A DNA stretch of 64,000 bases from Paenarthrobacter ureafaciens (GTDB taxonomy: Bacteria; Actinomycetota; Actinomycetes; Actinomycetales; Micrococcaceae), in NCBI RefSeq assembly GCF_004028095.1, contig NZ_SBHM01000007.1, positions 1,984,001-2,048,000 of the forward strand, written 5' to 3'. Position numbers and translations under genes: made by a program. A model generated the notes under the pieces. That model had not been told where the DNA came from. It saw only the letters and a list, made by a program, of their open reading frames with translations, and searched no databases. Shown piece after piece: positions 1 through 8,527 of the stretch. Within the stretch, counting starts at the first letter, position 1; every line of letters begins with the position of its first letter.

Positions 1-79
1 CTCCATGGCGGATGTCCCGTGAACGCATCGAAGCCCATCGGCATCCGGCAAACCTGGAAATCACCCAAAGGACCAAGCA

Positions 80-1684
80 GTGACCCGACTGGCTCGAAGA
101 AGAGGCATGTCCCTCGCCGGACAGTACCTTCTGCTGCAGCTGTTGATCGTGCTCGCCGTGCTCGTGGCCGTCGCAGCTATTTCGCTGGCTGAATCCGCCG
201 CCGCCTTCGAGCGCACCGAGGGGCGCAGGGCACTGTCCGCTGCCGAAGCGTTGGGGAACAACCCCACCGTCCGTGAACTGCTCCCGACGGCGGAACCCCG
301 CGCCGGTTCCGCCCTTCCGGCCGTCGCCGAGTCGGTACGGACAGTCTCCGGCTCGGGCCAGGTTGCCCTCGCGAAACTGGACGGGACGGTGGTCACCGCC
401 TCCGATCCCGGGTTGGTAGGCAAAATTCTGCCCCTTGGCGACAGCCGGGTGAAGGAAGGCCGGGCCTGGACCGGAGTCCTCGCCGGCAGCACCGGCCCGG
501 TCCTTTCCGCCCACGTGCCGGTCCTGGATGATTCCGGTGAAATGATCGGCATAGCTTCCATCAGCCGTAACTACCCCTCAACCCTGGAAAGACTGGGCGA
601 CGCCGCGCCCAACCTCCTGACCTACCTCGGCGTGGCCAGCATCCTCGGCGTTGCGGGTTCGCTCTTGTTGTCCCGGCGCGTCAAGAGGCAGACCCTGGGC
701 ATGGAACCACGCGAGATCACCGGACTCGTGGAAAACCGGGAGGCCATGCTGCAAGGCCTGAAAGAGGGTGTGGTCGCTTTGGATCCCCACGGGCGGATCA
801 CTGTGGCCAACCAGAGCGCCCGGCAACTCCTGGGGCTTCCCGGCGATTGCGTCGGACAGCGCCTCGCTTCGCTGCCCGTCGACCCGGCGCTCAAAGTGGT
901 GCTGGCCAGGGACCAGGCGGACCCGGACCAGTTGGTTCTGGTGGGTGATCGGCTGGTGGTCATGAACAGGGTTGCGCTGACCTCCCGCGGAAGGGACATG
1001 GGTTCGGTCACGACGCTCAGGGACCGGACGGAAATGTCTTCCTTGGAGCGCGAACTCGGGGCAACCCGGACAGTAACCAACACGCTCCGTGCCCAGGCCC
1101 ACGAGTTCGCCAACCAGCTCCATGTCATCTCCGGGCTGCTTCAACTGGAGGAGTACGAATCCGTGATCCAGTTCGTCAACGGCGCCACCGTGGACCGCAC
1201 CAGGCTAAATGATGAAGTGACCAGCAGGATCCAGGACCCGGCGCTCGCGGCCTTGTTGATTGCCAAGTCCAGCCTCGCTACGGAGCGCGGGGTGGAACTG
1301 CAGCTTGATCCGGGATCCGCGCTGCCGCGCGTAGCGGAGGAACTTTCCCGCGACCTCACTACTGTGGTCGGGAACCTGGTGGACAACGCGTTCGACGCCG
1401 TCACCGGACTCCCCGGGGCAACGGTCAGCGTCTTGGTGGTCGAGTCCGGTGACGAGGTCCGGGTCACCGTCCGGGACAATGGTCCCGGGATTCCCGAGGG
1501 CGATGCCGAACAGATCTTCTCGCAGGGCTTCTCCACCAAGGAGCCAGGTTCCGGGGATTCCCGGGGTTTCGGCTTGGCAATCTCCCGGGTGATTTGCAGG
1601 CGCAGCGGCGGCGATCTGTCGGTATCGAACCATAACGGTGCGGTGTTCGCTGCGCGTTTCATGAAGGAGGCAGTACGCCCGTGA
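80..1684 (+). CDS. CitA/DcuS-type membrane sensor histidine kinase
   Basis: 534 aa, GTG start with AAAGGA about 7 nt upstream. Two membrane segments (about residues 16-38 and 178-197) flank an extracytoplasmic sensor domain of about 135 residues, as in the di/tricarboxylate sensors CitA and DcuS. A cytoplasmic PAS domain follows (about 213-315), then the SpoB-like dimerisation/phosphoacceptor helix with the likely phosphorylated H341 (AQAHEFANQLHVISGLL), and an HATPase domain with NLVDNAFDA, DNGPGIP and GFGLAISRV. It overlaps the next gene by 4 bp (GTGA), so the pair is certainly co-translated. By family it should sense an external carboxylate such as citrate or a C4-dicarboxylate; no transporter target lies inside the window, so the ligand is inference. 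Confidence 0.93.
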   Translation: MTRLARRRGMSLAGQYLLLQLLIVLAVLVAVAAISLAESAAAFERTEGRRALSAAEALGNNPTVRELLPTAEPRAGSALPAVAESVRTVSGSGQVALAKLDGTVVTASDPGLVGKILPLGDSRVKEGRAWTGVLAGSTGPVLSAHVPVLDDSGEMIGIASISRNYPSTLERLGDAAPNLLTYLGVASILGVAGSLLLSRRVKRQTLGMEPREITGLVENREAMLQGLKEGVVALDPHGRITVANQSARQLLGLPGDCVGQRLASLPVDPALKVVLARDQADPDQLVLVGDRLVVMNRVALTSRGRDMGSVTTLRDRTEMSSLERELGATRTVTNTLRAQAHEFANQLHVISGLLQLEEYESVIQFVNGATVDRTRLNDEVTSRIQDPALAALLIAKSSLATERGVELQLDPGSALPRVAEELSRDLTTVVGNLVDNAFDAVTGLPGATVSVLVVESGDEVRVTVRDNGPGIPEGDAEQIFSQGFSTKEPGSGDSRGFGLAISRVICRRSGGDLSVSNHNGAVFAARFMKEAVRP

Positions 1685-2349
1685 TCAAGGTCCTGATTGT
1701 CGATGACGACTTCATGGTGGCCAAAGTGCATGCCGGCTTCATCCAACGGACTCCGGGATTTGCCGTTTTGGGAGTGGCGCATACGGGCGCGCAGGCCGTG
1801 CTGGAAACACAACGGTTGCAACCGGACCTTGTGCTGTTGGATATCCACTTGCCCGACGCCAACGGACTTGACCTCATGCACAAGCTGCGGGAGGTGGCTC
1901 CGGACCTGGACGTCCTGGTGATCAGTGCAGCCCGCGAAGTGGAAACGGTGCGCAAGGCCCTCCGCGGCGGCATTGTCCACTACCTCATCAAGCCTTTCTC
2001 CCAGGCCGACCTCCAAGAGCGGCTCGAGCATTACCTGCACGCGTACCACGGCCTGGATTCTTCAAAAGCCGAAGCTGAGCAATCCGACGTCAACAGGGTT
2101 TTTGGGCTGGGAACCTCCGAGCGGACGTTGCCCAAGGGGTGCAGCGTGGAGACCCTGGAACGGGTGGAGGAAACATTGAAGGCTGCTTCCGGGGACCTGT
2201 CAGCCGCCGAAGTCGCAGAAGAACTGGGCACATCGCGGGTGAGCGCGCGGCGTTATCTTGAGTACCTCCACGATGCCGGCGCCGTTGACGTGAAGCTGAA
2301 GTACGGCGTCGGACGTCCGGAAAGGCGCTACGTGCTCAAGGGGCGTTGA
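1681..2349 (+). CDS. CitB/DcuR-family response regulator
   Basis: 222 aa, GTG start overlapping the kinase stop. N-terminal receiver domain with acidic D8-D10, phospho-acceptor D54 (LLDIHLPD) and K104 (YLIKPF). The C-terminal part (about 155-222) is the winged-helix type seen in CitB/DcuR regulators (LSAAEVAEELGTSRVSARRY). Partner of the kinase at 80-1684. In this family the target is usually a carboxylate transporter or lyase operon next to the pair; the gene that follows here (2356-3255) is on the opposite strand, so the target probably lies to the left of the window. Confidence 0.93.
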   Translation: MIKVLIVDDDFMVAKVHAGFIQRTPGFAVLGVAHTGAQAVLETQRLQPDLVLLDIHLPDANGLDLMHKLREVAPDLDVLVISAAREVETVRKALRGGIVHYLIKPFSQADLQERLEHYLHAYHGLDSSKAEAEQSDVNRVFGLGTSERTLPKGCSVETLERVEETLKAASGDLSAAEVAEELGTSRVSARRYLEYLHDAGAVDVKLKYGVGRPERRYVLKGR

Positions 2350-2355
2350 GTGCTT

Positions 2356-3255
2356 TTACTTGCTCGCCTTGGCGATGCGGATCAACTCCGCGGCAGTCCC
2401 CTCCGGGCGTCGCTCGGGCAGCCAGACAGCCCGCAGTGAACGGGTGAGATCCAGCCCTTGGACGGGCACTGCCACGAGTTGGCCCGTGGCAAGCTCCGCC
2501 GTCACAGCCAGTTCGCTCAGCACAGCCACCGCCGAACCTTCAACGGCGGCCGCTTTGACCGCCACCGTGCTGGCAAGTTCCATGCTCGTTGCCGCCAACG
2601 GGGTGCCGGACCGCTCCAACGCCCGGACCAAGGTGTCGCGGGTTCCCGAGCCGACTTCGCGGAGCACCAACTCCGCGGCAATCAGTTCGCAGGGCTCCAC
2701 GGGAGTGCGTCGCCGCGCCCATGGATGGCTCGTTCCGACCACCACAACCAGCTCGTCGCGGGCCACCGTAGTTGACGCCACAGTGCGCGGAACTGTGGGG
2801 GTTTCCACGAAGCCCAAGGGGATTTTCCGTGCAGCCAATTGCTCAAGGACTTCTCCCGAATTCCCTACCGCCAAGCTCACGTGCAGGTCCGTGTGTGCCC
2901 TGCGGAAGCGTGCCAGCCAGCGCGGTGCGAGGTACTCGGCGATGGTCAGGCTGGCCGCAACCGTAAGGTGGGCGGCCTGCTCCGCTGCCAAGGACCGGGC
3001 GCCAAGGATCATCCGGTCCATCGCACCAAGTGCCTCGCGGGCCCAGGCAGTCACCACCTCCCCTTCGGTGGTGACCCGTGAACCGGCCGGAGTCCTGACC
3101 ACAAGGGTGAGGCCGAGTTGGCGTTCCAGCCGGGCGAGGGCACGGCTGGCGTTCGGCTGGGCCATGCCGACGCGCCTTGCCGCAGCCCCCAACGAACCAG
3201 TCTCTGCCACCAGGACGAGGATCTCCAACGCGGTCAGGTCCGGGCGGCTGCTCAT
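2356..3255 (-). CDS. LysR-family transcriptional regulator
   Basis: 299 aa, ATG start. N-terminal winged helix (about residues 5-65, with GSLGAAARRVGMAQPNASRAL) followed by a periplasmic-binding-protein-like effector domain (about 90-295). Divergent from the YeiH-family gene at 3357. In enterobacteria YeiH also has a LysR neighbour (YeiE), so this protein most likely controls the divergent transporter; that link is inference from context. It converges on the CitB-type regulator with only 6 bp between the two stop codons. No clear Shine-Dalgarno was seen ahead of the ATG. Confidence 0.9.
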   Translation of the reverse strand: MSSRPDLTALEILVLVAETGSLGAAARRVGMAQPNASRALARLERQLGLTLVVRTPAGSRVTTEGEVVTAWAREALGAMDRMILGARSLAAEQAAHLTVAASLTIAEYLAPRWLARFRRAHTDLHVSLAVGNSGEVLEQLAARKIPLGFVETPTVPRTVASTTVARDELVVVVGTSHPWARRRTPVEPCELIAAELVLREVGSGTRDTLVRALERSGTPLAATSMELASTVAVKAAAVEGSAVAVLSELAVTAELATGQLVAVPVQGLDLTRSLRAVWLPERRPEGTAAELIRIAKASK

Positions 3256-3356
3256 GCTTGGAAGATATGTGCAGCCTTAAGGTCATGTCAATTGCGCATG
3301 AGTTCAGGCCGGAAAGGCGGCTACCGCCGGGAGGGGATTCGGAGGATGGTGGAACC
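3256..3356. promoter_or_regulatory. Divergent promoter region with candidate LysR operator
   Basis: 101-bp gap between the divergent LysR and YeiH-family starts. An imperfect palindrome at 3284-3300 (CATGT-CAATTG-CGCATG) has the size and dyad form of a LysR site. GGAGGA at 3341-3346 serves the rightward gene. No confident -35/-10 pair was assigned. Confidence 0.4.
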
Positions 3357-4457
3357 ATGAGCACAACACGGCCGCGGACCTCCGCCGCATCGGAAGCCCC
3401 TGCGACCCCCGGGTGGGGCGCGCGCGGCGGACGTGGCGGCCGGCGTCGTGGGCCTGTCCTTTCCCTGGCGCCCGGGCTGGCCGCGTGCGTCGTGGCCTTG
3501 GCCCTGGCGTTCGGCATCCACGCCTTACTGCCGTCACTGCCCGCCATGACACTGGCGGTGGTCCTCGGCATCGCAGCGGCAAACCTGCCCGGCGTCTCGG
3601 GATGGGTTGGCGGATCCTGGCAACCCGGCCTTCGATTCGCGGGCAAGCACTTGATGCGTGCCGGCATCGTCCTCCTGGGCCTGAAGCTCAGCCTCGGGGA
3701 CATCGCGGCCCTCGGCTGGCAGTCCTTTGCGCTCATCGTCGCGGTGGTACTGCTCTCCTTCGCGGGTACGTACGCCTTGGGCAAGCTCTTCAAGCTCCCC
3801 GGCGACGCACCTCTTCTCATCGCCACGGGATTCTCTATTTGCGGTGCCTCGGCCATCGGTGCCATGGCAGCGGTCCGGGGAACGAAGCACCAGGACACGG
3901 TGCTGCCCGTGGCCCTCGTAACCCTGTGCGGCACCTTGGCCATCGGCACGCTTCCGTTGCTCATGCACCCCCTGGGCCTGGATGCCGTGACGTTTGGCCG
4001 CTGGGTTGGTGCATCGGTTCACGATGTGGGACAGGTGGTGGCTGCGTCCCAGACGGCCGGTGCTGTTGCACTCAGCGCCGCGGTGGTCATCAAATTGTCC
4101 AGGGTGGTCCTGCTGGCTCCGATCGTCGCCACCGCAGGTCTGTTTGAACGACGACGGCGGCGGGCAACTGCCGCTGCAGCGGACCATGCGGGCACGTTCC
4201 CGCCGATCGTTCCCCTGTTCGTGGTGGGCTTCCTGGCCATGATCGCCGTCCGCAGCCTCGGCTGGGCTTCGCCGGAGGTGCTGGACTTCGGAAACCTGGC
4301 GCAGGAGATCGCCCTTGGAGCAGCCCTCTTCGGCCTGGGTTCCTCGGTGCGCGTGCGCGAACTCCTGCACGCCGGACCGCGGTCCCTGGTCATGGCTCTG
4401 TTCGCGTGGGCGTTGATTGCGGCTCTGGGCCTGGGGGCTGTTGTGTTGGCTGGTTAG
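3357..4457 (+). CDS. YeiH-family (UPF0324) integral membrane protein
   Basis: 366 aa. ATG at 3357 chosen because GGAGGA precedes it by 10 nt and it directly follows the LysR promoter region, although the frame stays open upstream. A basic, Gly/Arg-rich cytoplasmic N-terminus of about 35 residues is followed by about ten hydrophobic segments. Family signatures include GLKLSLGDI, the GFSICGASAIGAMAA segment and ASVHDVGQVVAAS. YeiH proteins are proposed anion (sulfate/sulfite/sulfonate) transporters under LysR control; substrate unproven. The downstream sulfite-oxidase-fold enzyme fits a sulfite theme, but 123 bp separate the genes. Confidence 0.88.
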   Translation: MSTTRPRTSAASEAPATPGWGARGGRGGRRRGPVLSLAPGLAACVVALALAFGIHALLPSLPAMTLAVVLGIAAANLPGVSGWVGGSWQPGLRFAGKHLMRAGIVLLGLKLSLGDIAALGWQSFALIVAVVLLSFAGTYALGKLFKLPGDAPLLIATGFSICGASAIGAMAAVRGTKHQDTVLPVALVTLCGTLAIGTLPLLMHPLGLDAVTFGRWVGASVHDVGQVVAASQTAGAVALSAAVVIKLSRVVLLAPIVATAGLFERRRRRATAAAADHAGTFPPIVPLFVVGFLAMIAVRSLGWASPEVLDFGNLAQEIALGAALFGLGSSVRVRELLHAGPRSLVMALFAWALIAALGLGAVVLAG

Positions 4458-4580
4458 CTGGGAACGTGGGCCCGATCTGCCGGCGAATATGGCCTTTCTT
4501 GTCGCAGGTAATTCTGACGACGGGTCCACTGGCGGGGTTGTACACCGATCCATACGTCCGGCTGCTCCGAATCTCTATAC

Positions 4581-6170
4581 ATGACGAGGAATACGCACAG
4601 GATCAGGGATGCTAAAGGTATGGCCGCGCTGGCGGGGGTGGTATCGGCCGCGGTTGTTCTGGCAGTCGCGGAGTTGGTCGGTGCGTTCTTCACGGCCAGG
4701 GCAACGCCGTTGTTCGCTCTGGGGGCCACCTTCATTGATTTCACGCCGCCGTGGTTGAAGGATTTCGCGATCGCAACGTTCGGTACCAATGACAAGGCCG
4801 CCCTCTTGGTTGGGATGGGCCTGACCATTGCGGTTCTGGCGTGTGTGTTGGGTGTGGTTGCCTACCGGAAGTGGGCGTTGGGGGTCCTGGGCGTGCTGTT
4901 CATGGGTGCCGTGATCGTGGCCTGTGTCCTAACGCGGGCCGGGGTGCAACCCGCGGACGCTATTCCATCCATTGCAGGAACTTTTGCCGGGCTGGCGGTC
5001 CTGCGCCTGCTTCTCCTGCCGGTGTGGCGGTTGAAGGCTTGGCCGGAAATCCCGGCGGATATGGCAACCGACGCCGACACTCCCGACGGCGGCCGCGTCA
5101 CCAGCCGCCGTCGCTTCTTTGCCGCTGCCGGTGTGACGGCGGCGGCGGCCGGTATCGCTGCTACCGGTGGCCGGTTGCTGAGCGCGGCCCGGAATAACAT
5201 CGCCCAGGCCCGGGATGCACTAAGGCTTCCTGTGCCCTCCAGGCCAGCTGCCCCCGTACCGGCGAATGTCCAGTCGCCGGTGAAGGGTGTGTTGCCATGG
5301 TTGACGCCGAACAAGGATTTCTACCGGATCGATACAGCCTTGAGCGTTCCCGAAATCAACGTTGAGGATTGGGAACTGCGGGTCCATGGGATGGTCGAAG
5401 AGGAGATCACGCTGACTTTCCAGGACCTGCTCGACGCGGAGCTGATCGAATCGCACGTCACGCTCACCTGCGTCTCCAACCCGGTGGGCGGAAAATTGGT
5501 CGGTAACGCGAAATGGCTGGGGATGCCCCTGCGCGATGTCCTGGCCAAGGCACGCCCGAAGGAGGGCGCGGACATGGTCCTGTCCCGCTCCATTGACGGG
5601 TTCAGCGCCTCCACTCCGTTGGAAGTCCTGCAGGAGGCTGGCCGGGATGCGATGCTGGCCATCGGCATGAACGGCGAACCCCTGCCCCTCGAACACGGCT
5701 ACCCGGTGCGCATGGTGGTTCCAGGACTGTACGGCTTTGTCTCCGCAACCAAGTGGGTCGTCGACCTGGAAGTCACCCGCTTCGCAGACAGCAAGGCCTA
5801 CTGGACCGAGCGGGGGTGGTCCGAGCGGGGACCTATCAAGACCATGGCGAGGGTGGACGTCCCGGCGTCCTTTGCGAAACTGCCGGCCGGGAAGGTCGCT
5901 GTCGGTGGCTCCGCCTGGGCCCAAACCCGGGGCATCACCAAAGTGGAGGTGCAGATAGACGACGGCGACTGGGTGGAAGCCACGCTGTCGGACGAAGCGT
6001 CCACCATCACGTGGAGGCAGTGGTCGTACGAGTGGGACGCAACGCCCGGCAACCACTATGTCAGGGCCCGCGCGACGGACGGCACCGGCGAAGTGCAGAC
6101 AGACAAACGCGCCGATCCCGTACCGGATGGAGCCTCCGGCTGGCCCTCAGTCATGGTCACTGTGGAATAG
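4581..6170 (+). CDS. Membrane-anchored sulfite-oxidase-family molybdopterin oxidoreductase
   Basis: 529 aa. Four or so N-terminal hydrophobic segments (about residues 14-150), then a linker with a twin-arginine-like cluster R176-R178 (SRRRFFAAAG) followed by another hydrophobic stretch, then the sulfite-oxidase-type Mo-cofactor domain (about 255-420) with presumed Mo-ligand C297 (LTCVSNPVGG) and the Mo-co dimerisation domain (about 430-529). Catalysis is probably extracytoplasmic. Substrate not determinable: sulfite or another S/N-oxide. Start is uncertain: the ATG at 4581 has no Shine-Dalgarno and could be leaderless; an in-frame ATG at 4620 follows AAAGG closely. Ends at a strong bidirectional terminator. 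Confidence 0.9.
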   Translation: MTRNTHRIRDAKGMAALAGVVSAAVVLAVAELVGAFFTARATPLFALGATFIDFTPPWLKDFAIATFGTNDKAALLVGMGLTIAVLACVLGVVAYRKWALGVLGVLFMGAVIVACVLTRAGVQPADAIPSIAGTFAGLAVLRLLLLPVWRLKAWPEIPADMATDADTPDGGRVTSRRRFFAAAGVTAAAAGIAATGGRLLSAARNNIAQARDALRLPVPSRPAAPVPANVQSPVKGVLPWLTPNKDFYRIDTALSVPEINVEDWELRVHGMVEEEITLTFQDLLDAELIESHVTLTCVSNPVGGKLVGNAKWLGMPLRDVLAKARPKEGADMVLSRSIDGFSASTPLEVLQEAGRDAMLAIGMNGEPLPLEHGYPVRMVVPGLYGFVSATKWVVDLEVTRFADSKAYWTERGWSERGPIKTMARVDVPASFAKLPAGKVAVGGSAWAQTRGITKVEVQIDDGDWVEATLSDEASTITWRQWSYEWDATPGNHYVRARATDGTGEVQTDKRADPVPDGASGWPSVMVTVE

Positions 6171-6216
6171 GGCGCGTCAAGCACCCCTTGCTGCTTGCCA
6201 AAGGCTGCTGGCCTAA

Positions 6217-6268
6217 AGAGGGGCGGGCATGACGCCGTTTTCACGGTGACGGTCACGCCCGCCCCTCT
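6217..6268. terminator. Bidirectional hairpin terminator
   Basis: Arms 6217-6233 and 6252-6268 pair over 17 bp with one mismatch (AGAGGGGCGGGC against GCCCGCCCCTCT), with a smaller inner stem. It sits between the convergent ends of the molybdoenzyme (stop 6170) and the sugar operon (stop 6273). The + side is followed by CTTCCT, the minus side by CTTTAGG. Confidence 0.8.
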
Positions 6269-6272
6269 CTTC

Positions 6273-7271
6273 CTAGCCTTGCTTGAACGCTGCGTCGAAA
6301 GAGGTTTGCGAGGCGGGGAAGTCGAACTTTTTCAGGGCAGCGAGGGCTTCGGGGGCGCCGTGGAGGCGGTCCATGCCGGCGTCTTCCCATTCGATGCTGA
6401 TGGGGCCGTTGTAGCCGATCGCGGACAGGGCGCGGAAGGAGGCTTCCCAAGGCACGTCGCCGCGTCCGGCGGAGACGAAGTCCCAACCGCGGCGGGGGTC
6501 GCCCCACGCGAGGTGGGAGCCCAGGACCGTGTTACGGCCGGTTTGGCGGACCTTCGTGTCCTTGCAGTCCACGTGGTAGATCCGGTCCTTGAAGTCCCAG
6601 ATGAAGGAGACGGGATCGATGCCTTGCCACATCATGTGGGAGGGGTCCCAGTTCAGGCCGAACGCCTCCCGGTGCCCGATCGCCTCCAACGTGCGCTGAG
6701 TGGTCCAGTAGTCGTAGGCGATCTCGGACGGGTGGACTTCGTGGGCGAACTTCACCCCTTGTTCGTCGAAGACGTCCAGGATGGGATTCCATCGGTCGGC
6801 GAAGTCCTGGTAGCCGGCGTCGATGACTTTTTCCGGGACGGGCGGGAACATGGCCACGTACTGCCAGATCGAGGAGCCGGTGAATCCCACTACGGTGTCC
6901 ACCCCCAAAGCCTTGGCGAGTCGGGCGGTGTGTTTCATTTCTTCGGCGGCGCGCTGGCGGACGCCTTCGGGGTTCCCGTCGCCCCACACGCGAGAGCCCA
7001 CGATTGCTTCGTGGCGGAAGTCGATGGGGTCATCGCAGACGGCTTGGCCTTTGAGGTGGTTGGAGATGGCCCAGACTTTGAGGTTGTACTTGTCCAGGAG
7101 TTCGAGCTTGGATTCGACGTAGCCGGGTTCATCCCAGCGCCAGGCGTCCAGGTGGTCTCCGGAGACGGCGATTTCCAAGCCGTCATAGCCCCAGCCCGAG
7201 GCAAGCTTGGCGACTTCCTCGAGGGGGAGGTCGGCCCACTGGCCGGTGAACAGGGTGTACGGGCGGGGCAT
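6273..7271 (-). CDS. Sugar phosphate isomerase/epimerase (xylose-isomerase-like TIM barrel)
   Basis: 332 aa. ATG at 7271 chosen over the longer frame because GAAGGAG lies 7 nt upstream and MPRPYTLFTGQW is a natural start. AP-endonuclease-2/xylose-isomerase-like TIM barrel of the IolE/IolI type: metal-ligand residues occur in GLEIAVSGDH, GLNWDPSHMMW, YHVDCKDTKV and SIEWEDAGMD. Last gene of the seven-gene operon, starting 2 bp after the oxidoreductase stop. Members isomerise or dehydrate keto-inositols or 3-keto-sugars, often partnered by Gfo/Idh dehydrogenases as here; the exact substrate is unknown. Confidence 0.9.
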   Translation of the reverse strand: MPRPYTLFTGQWADLPLEEVAKLASGWGYDGLEIAVSGDHLDAWRWDEPGYVESKLELLDKYNLKVWAISNHLKGQAVCDDPIDFRHEAIVGSRVWGDGNPEGVRQRAAEEMKHTARLAKALGVDTVVGFTGSSIWQYVAMFPPVPEKVIDAGYQDFADRWNPILDVFDEQGVKFAHEVHPSEIAYDYWTTQRTLEAIGHREAFGLNWDPSHMMWQGIDPVSFIWDFKDRIYHVDCKDTKVRQTGRNTVLGSHLAWGDPRRGWDFVSAGRGDVPWEASFRALSAIGYNGPISIEWEDAGMDRLHGAPEALAALKKFDFPASQTSFDAAFKQG

Positions 7272-7273
7272 GG

Positions 7274-8464
7274 TCAGGCTCCTTCGGTGGTGCTGGACAG
7301 TTGGATCAATGAGCTTTTGGCGGCTGCGGACTCTTCGATAGCGGCCAGGACGTGCTGGACGTTCAGACCCTCCTCGAACGACGGCGACGGTTGGGTTCCG
7401 TCCTGGATGGCCAGGAGGAAATCGCGGACCTGGTGGGTGAAGGTGTGTTCCCACCCGATGATGTGTCCTTGCGGCCACCATGCCTCAAGGTACGGGTGTT
7501 CGGGTTCGTTGACCAGGATCCGCCGGAAACCCTGTTCCCGCACGGGAACGGTGGCGTCCAGGAAGCCGAGCTCGTTGAGGGCTTCGAGGTCGAACAGGAT
7601 GGTGCCCTTGTCGCCATAGATCTCAAGTTTGAGGGAGTTCTTTTGTCCCGTGGCTACACGGGAGACTTCCACGGAGGCGATTGCTCCGGAGGTGAGGGTC
7701 AGCGTGGCCCAAGCGGCGTCGTCGACCGTTACTTCTTCCAGTCCTGCCTCGCCGGGGCGGTGGTCAACGAACGTCTGGAGGCGGCCGGTGACCTCGGTGA
7801 CGGCGTCGCCGAGGAGGAAGAGGACCTGGTCGATCGCGTGGGAGGCGATGTCCCCGAGCGCTCCCGAGCCCGCTGTCTCCTTGCGGAGCCGCCACGTCAT
7901 GGGGGATTCGGCGTCGGAAAGCCAGTCCTGGAGGTAGGCGGCGCGGACGTGGCGGACAGTGCCGAGCCGGCCCTCCACTATCAGCTCCCGGGCCAGGGCC
8001 AGTGCGGGGACGCGCCGGTAGTTGAAGCCGATCATGGACTGCACGCCCCGGGCGCGGGCCTTCGCTGCGGCGGCGGTCATGAGTTCGGCCTCGACGAGGG
8101 TATTGGCGAGGGGTTTTTCGACCAGGACGTGTTTGCCGGCTTCGAGGGCGGCGACGGCGATTTCAGCGTGCATCCAGCCGGGGGCGCAGATGTCGATGAC
8201 GTGGATGTCGTCCCGCTCAATGACTTCACGCCAATCGGTCGCCGATTCGGCCCAGCCGTACTTGGCGGCGGCTTCGGCCACCTGGGTTGCGTCCCGGCCC
8301 ACGAGCACTTTCTGCTCAAAGGCCGGGACGTCGAAGAAACTGGCCACATTCCGCCATGCATTCGAGTGGGCCTTCCCCATGAAGGCGTAACCGATGGCGG
8401 CCACGCCCAGGGGGCGGGCTGTGCTGCTGTCCTGCGACAGCGCTGGCGTATGCGCCGTGTTCAT
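7274..8464 (-). CDS. Gfo/Idh/MocA-family NAD(P)-dependent oxidoreductase
   Basis: 396 aa, ATG with TAGGAG 7 nt upstream. N-terminal Rossmann fold with GVAAIGYAFMGKAH, the family EKP motif (VLVEKPLANT) and catalytic-type D...H pair in ALGDIASHAIDQ. Likely oxidises or reduces a ring hydroxyl of a sugar, glycoside or cyclitol to or from the keto form, handing it to the TIM-barrel isomerase encoded 2 bp downstream. Separated from the upstream permease gene by 63 bp containing a hairpin. It differs clearly from the second Gfo/Idh gene of the operon, so the two probably act at different steps. Confidence 0.92.
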   Translation of the reverse strand: MNTAHTPALSQDSSTARPLGVAAIGYAFMGKAHSNAWRNVASFFDVPAFEQKVLVGRDATQVAEAAAKYGWAESATDWREVIERDDIHVIDICAPGWMHAEIAVAALEAGKHVLVEKPLANTLVEAELMTAAAAKARARGVQSMIGFNYRRVPALALARELIVEGRLGTVRHVRAAYLQDWLSDAESPMTWRLRKETAGSGALGDIASHAIDQVLFLLGDAVTEVTGRLQTFVDHRPGEAGLEEVTVDDAAWATLTLTSGAIASVEVSRVATGQKNSLKLEIYGDKGTILFDLEALNELGFLDATVPVREQGFRRILVNEPEHPYLEAWWPQGHIIGWEHTFTHQVRDFLLAIQDGTQPSPSFEEGLNVQHVLAAIEESAAAKSSLIQLSSTTEGA

Positions 8465-8491
8465 TGTGATGCTCCTAAAGAAGGGCCGGAT

Positions 8492-8511
8492 GGCCGGGAG
8501 GACTCCCGGCC
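8492..8511 (-). promoter_or_regulatory. Intercistronic hairpin
   Basis: Perfect 9-bp inverted repeat GGCCGGGAG-GA-CTCCCGGCC between the permease stop and the oxidoreductase start, ending about 28 bp ahead of that start. No T-run follows, so it looks more like an mRNA-stability or partial attenuation element than a full terminator. Confidence 0.5.
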
Positions 8512-8527
8512 CCGGAGATGGTCGTTG

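Noticed and set aside
1..79. Possible end of an upstream gene before the CitA-type kinase
   Set aside because: The 79 bases show no coding motif long enough to assign; left unannotated.
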